A stretch of DNA of 64,000 nucleotides, taken from positions 1-64,000 of the forward strand of contig NZ_FNQJ01000014.1 of NCBI RefSeq assembly GCF_900107605.1, read 5' to 3'. Of the stretch, positions 14,403 to 21,878 are shown in pieces; within the stretch, counting starts at the first letter, position 1; each line of letters begins with the position of its first letter. The notes beneath the pieces are model-generated. The model did not search any database and was not told the origin of the DNA. It saw only the letters and a program-made list of their open reading frames with translations. Source of the stretch: Acidovorax soli (GTDB taxonomy: Bacteria > Pseudomonadota > Gammaproteobacteria > Burkholderiales > Burkholderiaceae_C). Made by a program: the position numbers and the translations under genes.

Positions 14403-16103
14403 TCAGGCCTTTTGCTTCACGTAGCGGCCAGGTGCCGGCTCGATGGCCTTGAACCGGGCGCCTTTGCCGTAGGCCTTGGGTGCCGCAACCTGTTTGCCGG
14501 CGTGGCCCTTGAGCCAGCCGGACCAGTCGGTCCACCAGCTGCCCGGGTACTCCGTGGCGCCTTCCAGCCATTGGTCGAGCGTTGCGGGCAGCTTGCCGTC
14601 GGCGCGAATCCAGTGGCTGCGCTTGCCCTTGGCGGGCGGGTTGATCACACCGGCGATATGCCCCGAGGCGCCCATCACAAAGCGCTTCTTGCCGGGCAGC
14701 ACCTGGGTGGAGGCATAGGCCGCATTGATGGGCACGATATGGTCTTCGCGCGAGCCGTAGATATAGACCGGCAGCGTGAGGTTGGCCAGGTCCATCTTCT
14801 CGCCGCAGACGGTGAGCTTGCCGGGCTGGACCAGGTTGTTTTCGAGGTAGAAATTGCGCAGGTACCAGGCGTAGAACGGCCCGGGCAGGTTGGTGCTGTC
14901 GCTATTCCAGTACAGCAGATCGAACGGTGGCGGTGTTTCGCCCTTGAGGTAGTTGCCCACCACGTAGTTCCACACCAGATCGTTGGGCCGCAGGAAGCTG
15001 AAGGTCGAGGCCAGGTCCTGCCCTTTCATGAGCCCGCCCTTGCCCATCTGCATCTCGCGGAACTTCACGAAGTTCTCGTCGATGAACACGTCCAGGATGC
15101 CGGTGTCGGTGAAGTCGATGAGCGTGGTCAAAAAGGTGGCGCTGGCCACGGGCTCATCGCCGCGCGCAGCCAGCACGGCCAGCGCATTGCTCAGGATGGT
15201 GCCGCCCACGCAAAAACCCAGGGCATTGATCTGTTCGGCACCCGTGATGTTCTGCACCACGTCGATGGCGGCCATCACGCCGTCTTCGACATAGTCATCC
15301 CAGGTCTTGTGGCCCAGGGAGTCGTCGGGGTTGCGCCAGCTCACCACAAAGGTGCGGTGGCCTTGCTCGACGGCATAGCGGATCAGCGAATTCTCGGGCT
15401 GCAGATCCAGGATGTAGAACTTGTTGATGCACGGCGGCACCAGCAAAAACGGCCGCTCGTACACCTTGGCGGTGAGCGGCTTGTATTCGAGCAGCTGGAA
15501 CAGTTCGTTCTCGAACACCACCGCGCCCTCGGTGGTGGCCACGTTGCGGCCCACCTCGAACAGGCTTTCGTCGGTCATCGACACATGGCCCTGGGTAATG
15601 TCGTGCAGCAGGTTCTGCATGCCTTTGGCAATGCTTTCACCCTTGGTTTCGATGGCCTTTTTCTGCGCTTCGGCATTGAAAGCCAGAAAGTTGCTGGGCG
15701 CCATGGCGGCCATCCACTGCTCCACGCCAAAGCGGATGCGGGCACGGGTCTTGGCGTCGGCCTCGACCGCCTCGGCCAGGCCCATCAGCGTGCGCGCGTT
15801 GAGCAGGTAGGCCGCCGCGGAGAACGCGGCCACCGGGTTGCTGGCCCAGCCCTCGCCCGCGAAACGCCGGTCTTTCAGTTCGGGAGTGGTTTGCAGGCCC
15901 TGGGCCCACAATTCCTGGGCATCCTGAAGATACTGCTGCTGCAGTGCCTGCAATTTGTTCGGCGAAAACTTCAAGGGTGCGGCACCTGGCGTGCGGCCCG
16001 CCAGGTCTGCGGATTGAAAGGATTGCACCGCCTTCGTCCAGCTGTCCCCGAAAATCTGCTGGAATTGCTGGGCGCTTTGGGCCCAGAGTGCTTCAGAATT
16101 CAT
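14403..16103 (-). CDS. phaC: Class I poly(3-hydroxyalkanoate) synthase
   Basis: The 566-residue enzyme polymerises (R)-3-hydroxybutyryl-CoA into PHB at the granule surface. It shows the lipase-like box GFCVGG with nucleophile C298, and the catalytic His in [13 protein letters not shown]. Length and the helical N-terminal domain fit class I synthases, which act without PhaE or PhaR subunits. The gene leads the phaC-phaA-phaB series, the order known from Cupriavidus necator. Start MNSEALWAQ at 16103 fits the family N-terminus. Confidence 0.95.
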   Translation of the reverse strand: MNSEALWAQSAQQFQQIFGDSWTKAVQSFQSADLAGRTPGAAPLKFSPNKLQALQQQYLQDAQELWAQGLQTTPELKDRRFAGEGWASNPVAAFSAAAYLLNARTLMGLAEAVEADAKTRARIRFGVEQWMAAMAPSNFLAFNAEAQKKAIETKGESIAKGMQNLLHDITQGHVSMTDESLFEVGRNVATTEGAVVFENELFQLLEYKPLTAKVYERPFLLVPPCINKFYILDLQPENSLIRYAVEQGHRTFVVSWRNPDDSLGHKTWDDYVEDGVMAAIDVVQNITGAEQINALGFCVGGTILSNALAVLAARGDEPVASATFLTTLIDFTDTGILDVFIDENFVKFREMQMGKGGLMKGQDLASTFSFLRPNDLVWNYVVGNYLKGETPPPFDLLYWNSDSTNLPGPFYAWYLRNFYLENNLVQPGKLTVCGEKMDLANLTLPVYIYGSREDHIVPINAAYASTQVLPGKKRFVMGASGHIAGVINPPAKGKRSHWIRADGKLPATLDQWLEGATEYPGSWWTDWSGWLKGHAGKQVAAPKAYGKGARFKAIEPAPGRYVKQKA

Positions 16104-16175
16104 GCTGCATCCTCAATGGTTGGTCGGTCGCACGGGGCTTGCGCACCATTGTTGCCCACCTGCTGCCGCAAGGCA

Positions 16176-16562
16176 ATGTTCACCCGCGTTTTTCTCTTCT
16201 CTCTTGTTCTCATGTACCTCGTTGTCATCACCTGGCTGTATGTCACCCTCATGATGGCCGTGGCCGAAGCCACCAGCAGCACGGGCAGCCTGATGGGCGC
16301 TGTCGTGACGTTTGTGCTGTATGGGCTGCTGCCGGCCGGCATCGTGGCCTATATCCTGGGCACGCCCGCGCGCAAGCGGGCCATCAAGGCGCGCGAGCAG
16401 GCGCAGCAGGCCGCCTATGACGCTGAGCAAGCTGGCAATCCGCCGGATGCAGGGGCTACACCGGGTGCCGCGCCGGCAGCGTCAGCCGCGCCAGATGCAG
16501 GCGGCCATGCGGCCGCTGCCACCAAGAGCCCTCTGGTCGCGCCGGTACGAAAAGAACCGTGA
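16176..16562 (+). CDS. Small two-helix membrane protein of unknown function
   Basis: The 128-residue product has two hydrophobic segments at about residues 4-27 and 37-60, a short basic segment (PARKRAIKAREQAQQ) and an Ala/Gly/Pro-rich tail. No family is recognised. It is divergent from phaC, 72 bp from its start. Its last 81 nt overlap the 3' end of pgeF on the other strand. The start at 16176 keeps the first helix; the ribosome site is weak. Confidence 0.6.
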   Translation: MFTRVFLFSLVLMYLVVITWLYVTLMMAVAEATSSTGSLMGAVVTFVLYGLLPAGIVAYILGTPARKRAIKAREQAQQAAYDAEQAGNPPDAGATPGAAPAASAAPDAGGHAAAATKSPLVAPVRKEP

Positions 16563-17339
16563 GGCATTGCCCACGGTGCACCAGGGCGCAGTGCTGTCAT
16601 TGCCGTAGATCTGCGTGACGCCCAGGGTACGCAGCCGCAGCCGCGCCAGCCCTGCCAGATCGGCCAGAAACTTGCCCTGGCCCTGCGCCGCAAAGCACGC
16701 CTGGGCCGCCGGGTGGTGTTGGCAGAATGCCTCGCGCACCTCTGCACCCACCTCGAAGGCCGTGGGGCCGATGCAGGGCCCCAGCCACGCCATCGTGTCA
16801 GCAGCCAGCGCATCAACCGCTTCGTTTTTGATAGCTGATGGCGATTTACCAGCCAGCGCCAGAGCCTTGAATCGTTCAAAAACAGACTCCAGCACACCCA
16901 CCCCGTCCATTCCCGCCAGCCCGCGCCAGCCCGCATGGACCGCGCCCACCATGGCACCCGAGCCATGGGCGAGCAGCACGGGCAGGCAATCGGCCACCAT
17001 GATGGTGCAGACGGCTCCCGGCTCTGTGGCCACGCAGGCATCGGCCTCGGTGCCGTCGGGCGTGGCGTGGTCGATCTCGGCCACCGCCGTGCCATGCACC
17101 TGGTTCAGAAAGACGGGCCGGGCACCCGGGGTGGCGCCCTGCACCACGGCCTGCAAACGCTGGCGATTGGCCTGCACTGCCGCTGGCGCATCGCCCACAT
17201 GGCTGCCCAGGTTCAGGCTGGCATAGGGGCCGCTGCTCACGCCACCGGCCCGCGTGGTGCACAGGGCGTGCACGCCGGCAGGCGCGGGCCACTGCGGCTG
17301 CAGCCAGTCGGCATGCGCCATCCCTGTCGAGAGGTTCAT
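16482..17339 (-). CDS. pgeF: Peptidoglycan editing factor / multicopper polyphenol oxidase-like (YfiH)
   Basis: The 285-residue protein is of the YfiH/LACC1 family, in which E. coli PgeF removes wrong amino acids from peptidoglycan precursors. Family signatures: LNQVHGTAV, ADCLPVLLA and GAVHAGWRGLAG with conserved Cys/His, then GPCIGP. The start at 17339 (MNLSTGMAHADW) fits; the frame is open 26 codons further. A linker near residues 166-180 (KALALAGKSPSAIKNEA) matches the interspersed element in reverse orientation. The 3' end overlaps the convergent small membrane protein gene. It starts only 7 nt from the end of maiA, so co-transcription is likely. Confidence 0.87.
   Translation of the reverse strand: MNLSTGMAHADWLQPQWPAPAGVHALCTTRAGGVSSGPYASLNLGSHVGDAPAAVQANRQRLQAVVQGATPGARPVFLNQVHGTAVAEIDHATPDGTEADACVATEPGAVCTIMVADCLPVLLAHGSGAMVGAVHAGWRGLAGMDGVGVLESVFERFKALALAGKSPSAIKNEAVDALAADTMAWLGPCIGPTAFEVGAEVREAFCQHHPAAQACFAAQGQGKFLADLAGLARLRLRTLGVTQIYGNDSTAPWCTVGNASRFFSYRRDQRALGGSGRMAACIWRG
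16825..16871 (-). repeat. Degenerate interspersed element inside pgeF
   Basis: TTTTTGATAGCTGATGGCGA, then CCAGCGCCAGAGCCTTGAA matches both ends of the family in reverse, with the stem arms GGCG/CAGCGCC diverged. It is the clearest intragenic copy. Confidence 0.5.
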
Positions 17340-17346
17340 CGCCTGC

Positions 17347-18015
17347 TCACGGCTGATGGTCCGGGCAGGCCGAGGGTTGTGCCTGCGCAAACGCAGGCAG
17401 CGCCATGCAGGCAGCAAAGGCCGCCATGGTCAGCGGCAGCCCTTGCAGTTGGACATTGAAGCGCTGGCAATTGAAGACATGCGGCACCAGGCAACAATCG
17501 GCCAGCGTGGGGGCATCGCCCCAGCAATACACCGAAGGCGCCAGCCCCTGCGCCACGCGCTGCTGCGCCAGCAGCTCCAGCTGGCGCTCGAATGCCTCCA
17601 GCCCGCTGCGCGCCCAATGCTGGTACCAGGCGTTCTTGGCGTCCTCCGAAACCTTCAGCTCACGCACCAGGTATTTGAGCACCCGCAAGTTGTTCAGAGG
17701 GTGCATCTCGCACGCCACCATCTGCGCCAGGGCCCGCACCTGGGCCCGGGCCAGCGGCTCGGCGGGCAGCAGGGGCGGCGCAGGATGGGTTTCATCAAGG
17801 TATTCGATGATGGCCATGGACTGGGACAGCGCCACGCCATCGTCGGTCAGCAAGGTGGGCACGAGGGCATCGCCCACCCGGCCGGTGTAGGCCGGGTCGT
17901 GGTGCTCGCCGCGCACCAGATGCACGGGGATGTATTCGTAGCCAAGCCCCTTGTGCTGCAGCGCGATGCGCACGCGAAACGACGCCGACGAGCGGAAATA
18001 ATTGAACAGTTTCAT
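17347..18015 (-). CDS. maiA: Maleylacetoacetate / maleylpyruvate isomerase (zeta-class GST)
   Basis: The 222-residue protein is a zeta-class glutathione transferase, a glutathione-dependent cis-trans isomerase. It begins with MKLFNYFRSSASFRVRIALQ, which carries the zeta SSxSxRVRIAL glutathione motif. SQSMAIIEYLDE is the glutathione-binding cis-Pro/Ser region. It faces an FAH-family hydrolase, the enzyme that normally follows it in tyrosine or gentisate breakdown. A second pair of the same two families is at 48.2-49.6 kb, so which substrate this one serves is open. Confidence 0.85.
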   Translation of the reverse strand: MKLFNYFRSSASFRVRIALQHKGLGYEYIPVHLVRGEHHDPAYTGRVGDALVPTLLTDDGVALSQSMAIIEYLDETHPAPPLLPAEPLARAQVRALAQMVACEMHPLNNLRVLKYLVRELKVSEDAKNAWYQHWARSGLEAFERQLELLAQQRVAQGLAPSVYCWGDAPTLADCCLVPHVFNCQRFNVQLQGLPLTMAAFAACMALPAFAQAQPSACPDHQP

Positions 18016-18226
18016 GGGTTGCAGAGCGTGGGTGGTGCGCGAAGGGAGGCTGGCGGGGAGGTGGGCTTTGCCGGTCTGCGCCGGCAGGAACACCCCGGGC
18101 GCGAGTGTAGCGCCGCTGGGCAGACACGCCGGCCCCGTGGCACACTGGTGCAAGGCGGCGCCACCGCGCCAGAGCCCCGCGCCTGCGCCCCGCCCTATTG
18201 ACCATCCTGTAGCAGAAAGACCCCCC

Positions 18227-18922
18227 ATGAGCTATGTTTTTTCTCCCGCGCCCGTGGCCAGCGTGCCCGTTGTGGGCTCTGGCGACCGTTTCCCCGTGCA
18301 CCGCATTTACTGCGTGGGCCGCAACTACGAAGAACACGCCAAGGAAATGGGCTTCACCGGCCGCGAGCCGCCCTTCTTCTTCCTGAAACCTGCCGATGCC
18401 ATCGTGGTGGTCAACGCCGGCGAAACCGGCCTGCTGCCCTACCCCAGCCTCACGGCCAACCTGCACCATGAGATCGAGCTGGTGGTGGCCATTGGCAAGG
18501 GCGGCAAGAACATCCAGGCCGCCGATGCACTGCAGCACATCTACGGCTACGCCGTGGGCCTGGACATGACGCGCCGCGACCTGCAGAACGACATGAAGAA
18601 ACAGGGCCGCCCCTGGTGCATCGGCAAGGGCTTTGATGCCAGCGCCCCCATCGGCCCCATCACGCCGGCCGCACAGGCAGGTGACGTGGCCCATGCGGCC
18701 ATCTGGCTGCAGGTCAATGGCGCCGACCGCCAGCGCAGCACCGTGGCCCAGCTCATCTGGAACATCGCCGAGACCATCGAACACCTGTCTGCCGCCTGGG
18801 CGCTGCAGCCGGGCGACCTGATCTACACCGGCACGCCCGAGGGCGTGGGTGCCGTGGTGCGCGGTGATGTGCTCGAAGGCGGCGTGGAGGGTCTCACCCC
18901 GCTGCGCCTGAGCGTGGTGTAG
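18227..18922 (+). CDS. Fumarylacetoacetate hydrolase family protein (fumarylpyruvate hydrolase-like)
   Basis: The 231-residue FAH-fold hydrolase has CVGRNYEEHAKEMG, the metal-binding HHEIELVVAIG and YGYAVGLDMTRRDLQ, and ends with LIYTGTPEGVGAV. It should hydrolyse a 2,4-diketo acid such as fumarylpyruvate. It is clearly a paralogue of the hydrolase at 48211-48918 (shared GLDMTRRDLQ and GDLIYTGTPEGVGAVV). It is divergent from maiA with 211 bp between the start codons. Confidence 0.85.
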   Translation: MSYVFSPAPVASVPVVGSGDRFPVHRIYCVGRNYEEHAKEMGFTGREPPFFFLKPADAIVVVNAGETGLLPYPSLTANLHHEIELVVAIGKGGKNIQAADALQHIYGYAVGLDMTRRDLQNDMKKQGRPWCIGKGFDASAPIGPITPAAQAGDVAHAAIWLQVNGADRQRSTVAQLIWNIAETIEHLSAAWALQPGDLIYTGTPEGVGAVVRGDVLEGGVEGLTPLRLSVV

Positions 18923-18962
18923 CCGCCCTGGCACTGCCCGCATTCACTTTACTTTTCATGAC

Positions 18963-19001
18963 TGCAAGCGCTTGATGCACAAGCGCCTGCAGCCTGTTTG
19001 A
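18963..19001 (-). repeat. Interspersed palindromic element, copy D
   Basis: GCAAGCGCTTGATGCACAAG followed by CGCCTGCAGCCTGTTTGAA matches the family read in reverse. The stem AAGCGCTT/AAGCGC is partly kept. It ends at an in-frame TTG that could be an alternative Nudix start. Confidence 0.6.
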
Positions 19002-19015
19002 ATCCTATTTTTCGC

Positions 19016-19567
19016 ATGACCTTTCGCAGCCCGATCCAACACTGCCGCGCCTGCGGTACGGCCGTGGTCTACCGCCTGCCCGACGACGGCGACACCCGCC
19101 AGCGCGCCGTCTGCCCGGCCTGCAACACCGTGCACTACGAGAACCCGCTGAATGTGGTGGGCACCGTGCCGGAGTTTGCCGATGGCCGGGTGCTGCTGTG
19201 CAAGCGCAACATCGAGCCGCGCTGGGGCAAGTGGACGCTACCGGCCGGATTCATGGAGCTCGATGAAACCACGTCCCAGGGCGCGGCCCGCGAAACCGAC
19301 GAAGAGGCCGGCGCCCAGATCGAGATGGGCCCGCTGTTCAGCCTGCTGAACGTGCGCCGCGTGGGCCAGGTGCACCTGTTCTACCGCGCCCGGCTGCTCA
19401 GCGAGCAGTTCAACCCCGGCTACGAGACCATCGAGGCGCGCCTGTTCACCGAAGCCGAGGTGCCCTGGGATGAGCTGGCGTTCCGCACCGTCAAGGAAAC
19501 GCTGGAACACTATTTCGCCGACCGCAAGGCCGGGCAGTTCGGGCTGCACTGCATCGACCTGGAATAG
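19016..19567 (+). CDS. Nudix hydrolase with N-terminal zinc ribbon
   Basis: The 183-residue protein has a zinc ribbon (CRACG ... CPACN, about residues 11-40) followed by a Nudix domain. The Nudix box is a good match: GFMELDE, seven residues, RETDEEAGA, i.e. Gx5Ex7REUxEExG. Zinc-ribbon Nudix enzymes often act on NADH or ADP-ribose-type nucleotides, but the substrate is not shown here. ATG at 19016 is preferred; a TTG at 18998 would add six residues out of the neighbouring repeat element. Confidence 0.85.
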   Translation: MTFRSPIQHCRACGTAVVYRLPDDGDTRQRAVCPACNTVHYENPLNVVGTVPEFADGRVLLCKRNIEPRWGKWTLPAGFMELDETTSQGAARETDEEAGAQIEMGPLFSLLNVRRVGQVHLFYRARLLSEQFNPGYETIEARLFTEAEVPWDELAFRTVKETLEHYFADRKAGQFGLHCIDLE

Positions 19568-19607
19568 CCCGCCCCCGCACCGTGCGGCCCGGGGTTCGCT
19601 CGCGCAC

Positions 19608-20090
19608 TCAGTGCGGCAGCGCGATGGCTTTCCAGCCGGAATGGTTGAAATGGCTGCCGTAGGTGTTGAGCGCCTGCGCCACCTTCACCACCCCCGCTGC
19701 GCGTGCCTGCTCGCCTTCCTTGCCCTGCGCGGCATCCACGCCGCCCAGAATCTCGCCGATCACGACGTGCAGCTGGGCATCGGCCTGGGGTTCGAGCTTG
19801 CAGTTTTCCACGATGAACGCCACCTGTTTGGAGACTTCCGCGCCAAAGGCATCGTAGTCGGCAGCCCGCGCCTTGCCCGCATGGGCCAGGGGCAGCGTAC
19901 GGTTCACGGCCTTGTGCATGGCGTTCATGCCCTGGCGCAGCGGGGCATCGATGTGCCATTTCTTGCCGGCATTGCGTTCGATTTTCTGAGGCGTGGCGGC
20001 GCCATGGTCATGGGCGGCCGGGCTGGCGGCCAGCGTGGCAACCGGCAGGATCAGGGCGGCGGCGAGCACAAGGTACAGAGGGGATTGCAT
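19608..20090 (-). CDS. Exported helical protein (DnrO-like)
   Basis: The 160-residue product has a signal peptide (hydrophobic residues 4-21, cleavage near ATLAAS), then a His-rich stretch (AAHDHGA) and a predicted helical domain beginning KKWHIDAPLRQGMNAMH. That block resembles a family annotated as DnrO in betaproteobacteria; function unknown. GGAG precedes the start. A hairpin between it and the Spy-like gene suggests separate transcription. Confidence 0.6.
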   Translation of the reverse strand: MQSPLYLVLAAALILPVATLAASPAAHDHGAATPQKIERNAGKKWHIDAPLRQGMNAMHKAVNRTLPLAHAGKARAADYDAFGAEVSKQVAFIVENCKLEPQADAQLHVVIGEILGGVDAAQGKEGEQARAAGVVKVAQALNTYGSHFNHSGWKAIALPH

Positions 20091-20115
20091 GAGAAGACTC
20101 CGGTAGGTTGAACAA

Positions 20116-20139
20116 AAGGGCCGGCAATTGCCGGGCCTT
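20116..20139. terminator. Likely terminator behind the ECF sigma operon
   Basis: A 12-bp stem with one mismatch centred on CCGGCAATTGCCGG is flanked by an A-run on one side and TTGTT on the other. It can work on the minus strand after the 20252-21764 operon. Confidence 0.55.
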
Positions 20140-20251
20140 GTTGCTTCAAACGATGGACGACCGCCAATGTTCCATCTGTTTTGCATCTTTTTTGATGCAC
20201 TGCTGATGCACGGACTTTGGCGGCCCCCGCCCTGGCACCGCTAGGCTGCCC

Positions 20252-20725
20252 TCAATCGCGGTGCAGCAGCTCCTCTTCGGTGGATTCCTGGGCATAGCGG
20301 CTGAGCAGCAGGGCCATCAGGCGGGCACGCTGCCCGTCGTCGAGCAGCGCGCGCTCGGCCAGAAGCTGCACAATCACGCGCTGCTGCTGCGCATCCTGGA
20401 GGGCGGCAATGCGGGACTGCTCGGCGTCGATGGCGGCGCGCTGCGGCGGGTTGGCAAAAATATGCCGCACCAGTGCCTCGCGATGCCGGCGGATATCGGC
20501 CCAGTTGGCGGCCAGGTCGCTCAGGAAGGTGGGTTCGAGCTGCTGCCAGCGCTGGCGCTGCTCGGGGCTCAATTCCAGGTAATCTGGCAGATTCACGGCG
20601 CTTGGCCTGGCAGCGCCCGCCTGGGTGGGTGGCTGCAGCTGGTGCAGGGCCACGGCCACGACAATGCCGGCATTCAGGGCCAGCGACACGGCCAGCAGCC
20701 ATGCCGGTACGCTGCGGCGGTTCAT
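20252..20725 (-). CDS. Spy/CpxP-like periplasmic protein
   Basis: The 157-residue protein has an N-terminal membrane anchor or signal (WLLAVSLALNAGIVVAVAL) and a helical region with LSPEQRQRW, the LTxxQ-type motif of Spy/CpxP and heavy-metal sensor proteins. It overlaps the anti-sigma gene by ATGA and is the third gene of the sigma/anti-sigma operon. It probably senses or buffers periplasmic stress; that is inferred. Confidence 0.65.
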   Translation of the reverse strand: MNRRSVPAWLLAVSLALNAGIVVAVALHQLQPPTQAGAARPSAVNLPDYLELSPEQRQRWQQLEPTFLSDLAANWADIRRHREALVRHIFANPPQRAAIDAEQSRIAALQDAQQQRVIVQLLAERALLDDGQRARLMALLLSRYAQESTEEELLHRD

Positions 20726-21177
20726 GGCATTCCCTTCGAAAGACGGCAGATTTCTGCGGCGGCGCACAGGCCGCCCGGCGGCACGGGGTCGAACACCCGC
20801 ACCAGGCCGGCGCTGGGCACCGTGGCCGCGCCGCCGCCCAGCAGCAGGCCGCCCAGCCAGATGCCCGAGGCCAGTGCCAGCCCGCCCGCCAGTCCGGCGG
20901 GCATCCAGCCCAGCCAGGCGGACCACGCGGACCTCTGACGCGCTGGCCGCCGCCCCGGTGGCGGAGCGTGCAAGCGGTCGTTCAATTGCGCCGCCAGGTC
21001 AAAACCCAGCCGGGGCGACGGCAAGGCGCGCAGGCTCTGGCCCAGCGCGGTGATTTCATCGAGCCGGTGCTGGCAAGCCGGGCAGCCCGCCAGGTGAAGG
21101 CTGAAGCGGGCGCGCTCGGCGGGGGCCATCATGTCGTCCGCATAGGCGGACAGGTCGGAGTGTCGTGGGCAGGTCAT
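20722..21177 (-). CDS. Zinc-finger anti-sigma factor
   Basis: The 151-residue protein has an N-terminal anti-sigma zinc finger: SLHLAGCPACQHRL supplies the HxxxCxxC ligands. One transmembrane helix follows at about residues 93-118 (GLAGGLALASGIWLGGLLLGG), with a short periplasmic end. It lies 14 nt behind the ECF sigma gene and overlaps the Spy-like gene, so it should hold that sigma factor at the membrane. Confidence 0.82.
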   Translation of the reverse strand: MTCPRHSDLSAYADDMMAPAERARFSLHLAGCPACQHRLDEITALGQSLRALPSPRLGFDLAAQLNDRLHAPPPGRRPARQRSAWSAWLGWMPAGLAGGLALASGIWLGGLLLGGGAATVPSAGLVRVFDPVPPGGLCAAAEICRLSKGMP

Positions 21178-21191
21178 GGCAAGGTCTCCAT

Positions 21192-21764
21192 TCAGCGCGG
21201 CATTTTTTCCAGCAACCCGGCGCGCGCCCGTGCAATGCGCGACTTGACGGTGCCGGTGTTCAGGTCCAGCACGGTGGCGATGTCGTCGTATGACATCTCT
21301 TCGATCTCCCGCAGCAGCAGGATCTCGCGGTGTTCAGGGGGCAGCCGCGCCAGGGCCTTTTCCAGGGCCTGGTAGCGCTGCGCCGTCTCCAGCACGGCGT
21401 CGGGCGCCGGCGCGGGGTCGGGGTGGCTGGCGGCTTCGTCTTCGTCCCAGGGGACAAAGGCCACGCGCTTGCCGCGCCGCAGCCAGTCAAACGCCAGGTT
21501 GCGGGCGATGCGAAACAGCCAGGTGCTCAGCCGGGCGTCGGGCGTCCAGCGCGCCAGGGCTTGGTAGGCGTGCAAAAACGTTTCCTGTGTCAGCTCCAGT
21601 GCGTCGTCGGGCGAGCGCGTCAGCCGCACCAGAAAACGGTAAATACGGTCCTGAAAGCGGCCTACCAGTTCCGAAAACGCCGCGCGGTCGCCGCGCTGCG
21701 CTTGCGCGGCGCATGCTTCGTCATCGAGGTGGCTGCAGATTCCCATGGTGAACGGATGCTTCAA
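21192..21764 (-). CDS. RpoE-type ECF sigma factor
   Basis: The 190-residue protein has sigma region 2 (FQDRIYRFLVRLTRSPDDALELTQETF, read in parts as residues 37-63) and region 4 (LPPEHREILLLREIEEMSY, DIATVLDLNTGTVKSR). It lacks regions 1 and 3, as in ECF factors. Its own anti-sigma factor and a periplasmic partner follow. Start could also be the Met at 21746; neither has a clear Shine-Dalgarno. Confidence 0.88.
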   Translation of the reverse strand: MKHPFTMGICSHLDDEACAAQAQRGDRAAFSELVGRFQDRIYRFLVRLTRSPDDALELTQETFLHAYQALARWTPDARLSTWLFRIARNLAFDWLRRGKRVAFVPWDEDEAASHPDPAPAPDAVLETAQRYQALEKALARLPPEHREILLLREIEEMSYDDIATVLDLNTGTVKSRIARARAGLLEKMPR

Positions 21765-21878
21765 CGCACGGGCGGCCGGAATGTTCCAGGTATTTTGGAT
21801 GCAGGGTTCGCCGGGGTCTGCATGGCATCACCATGCATGAACGCGGGCAGGCGGTCAACCGCCCGCAAGCCCGGCAGG

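Noticed and set aside
13887-16165. Long + strand frame opposite phaA/phaC leading into the small membrane protein
   Set aside because: Only the last 128 codons after 16176 look like a protein; the rest is the antisense of thiolase and synthase.
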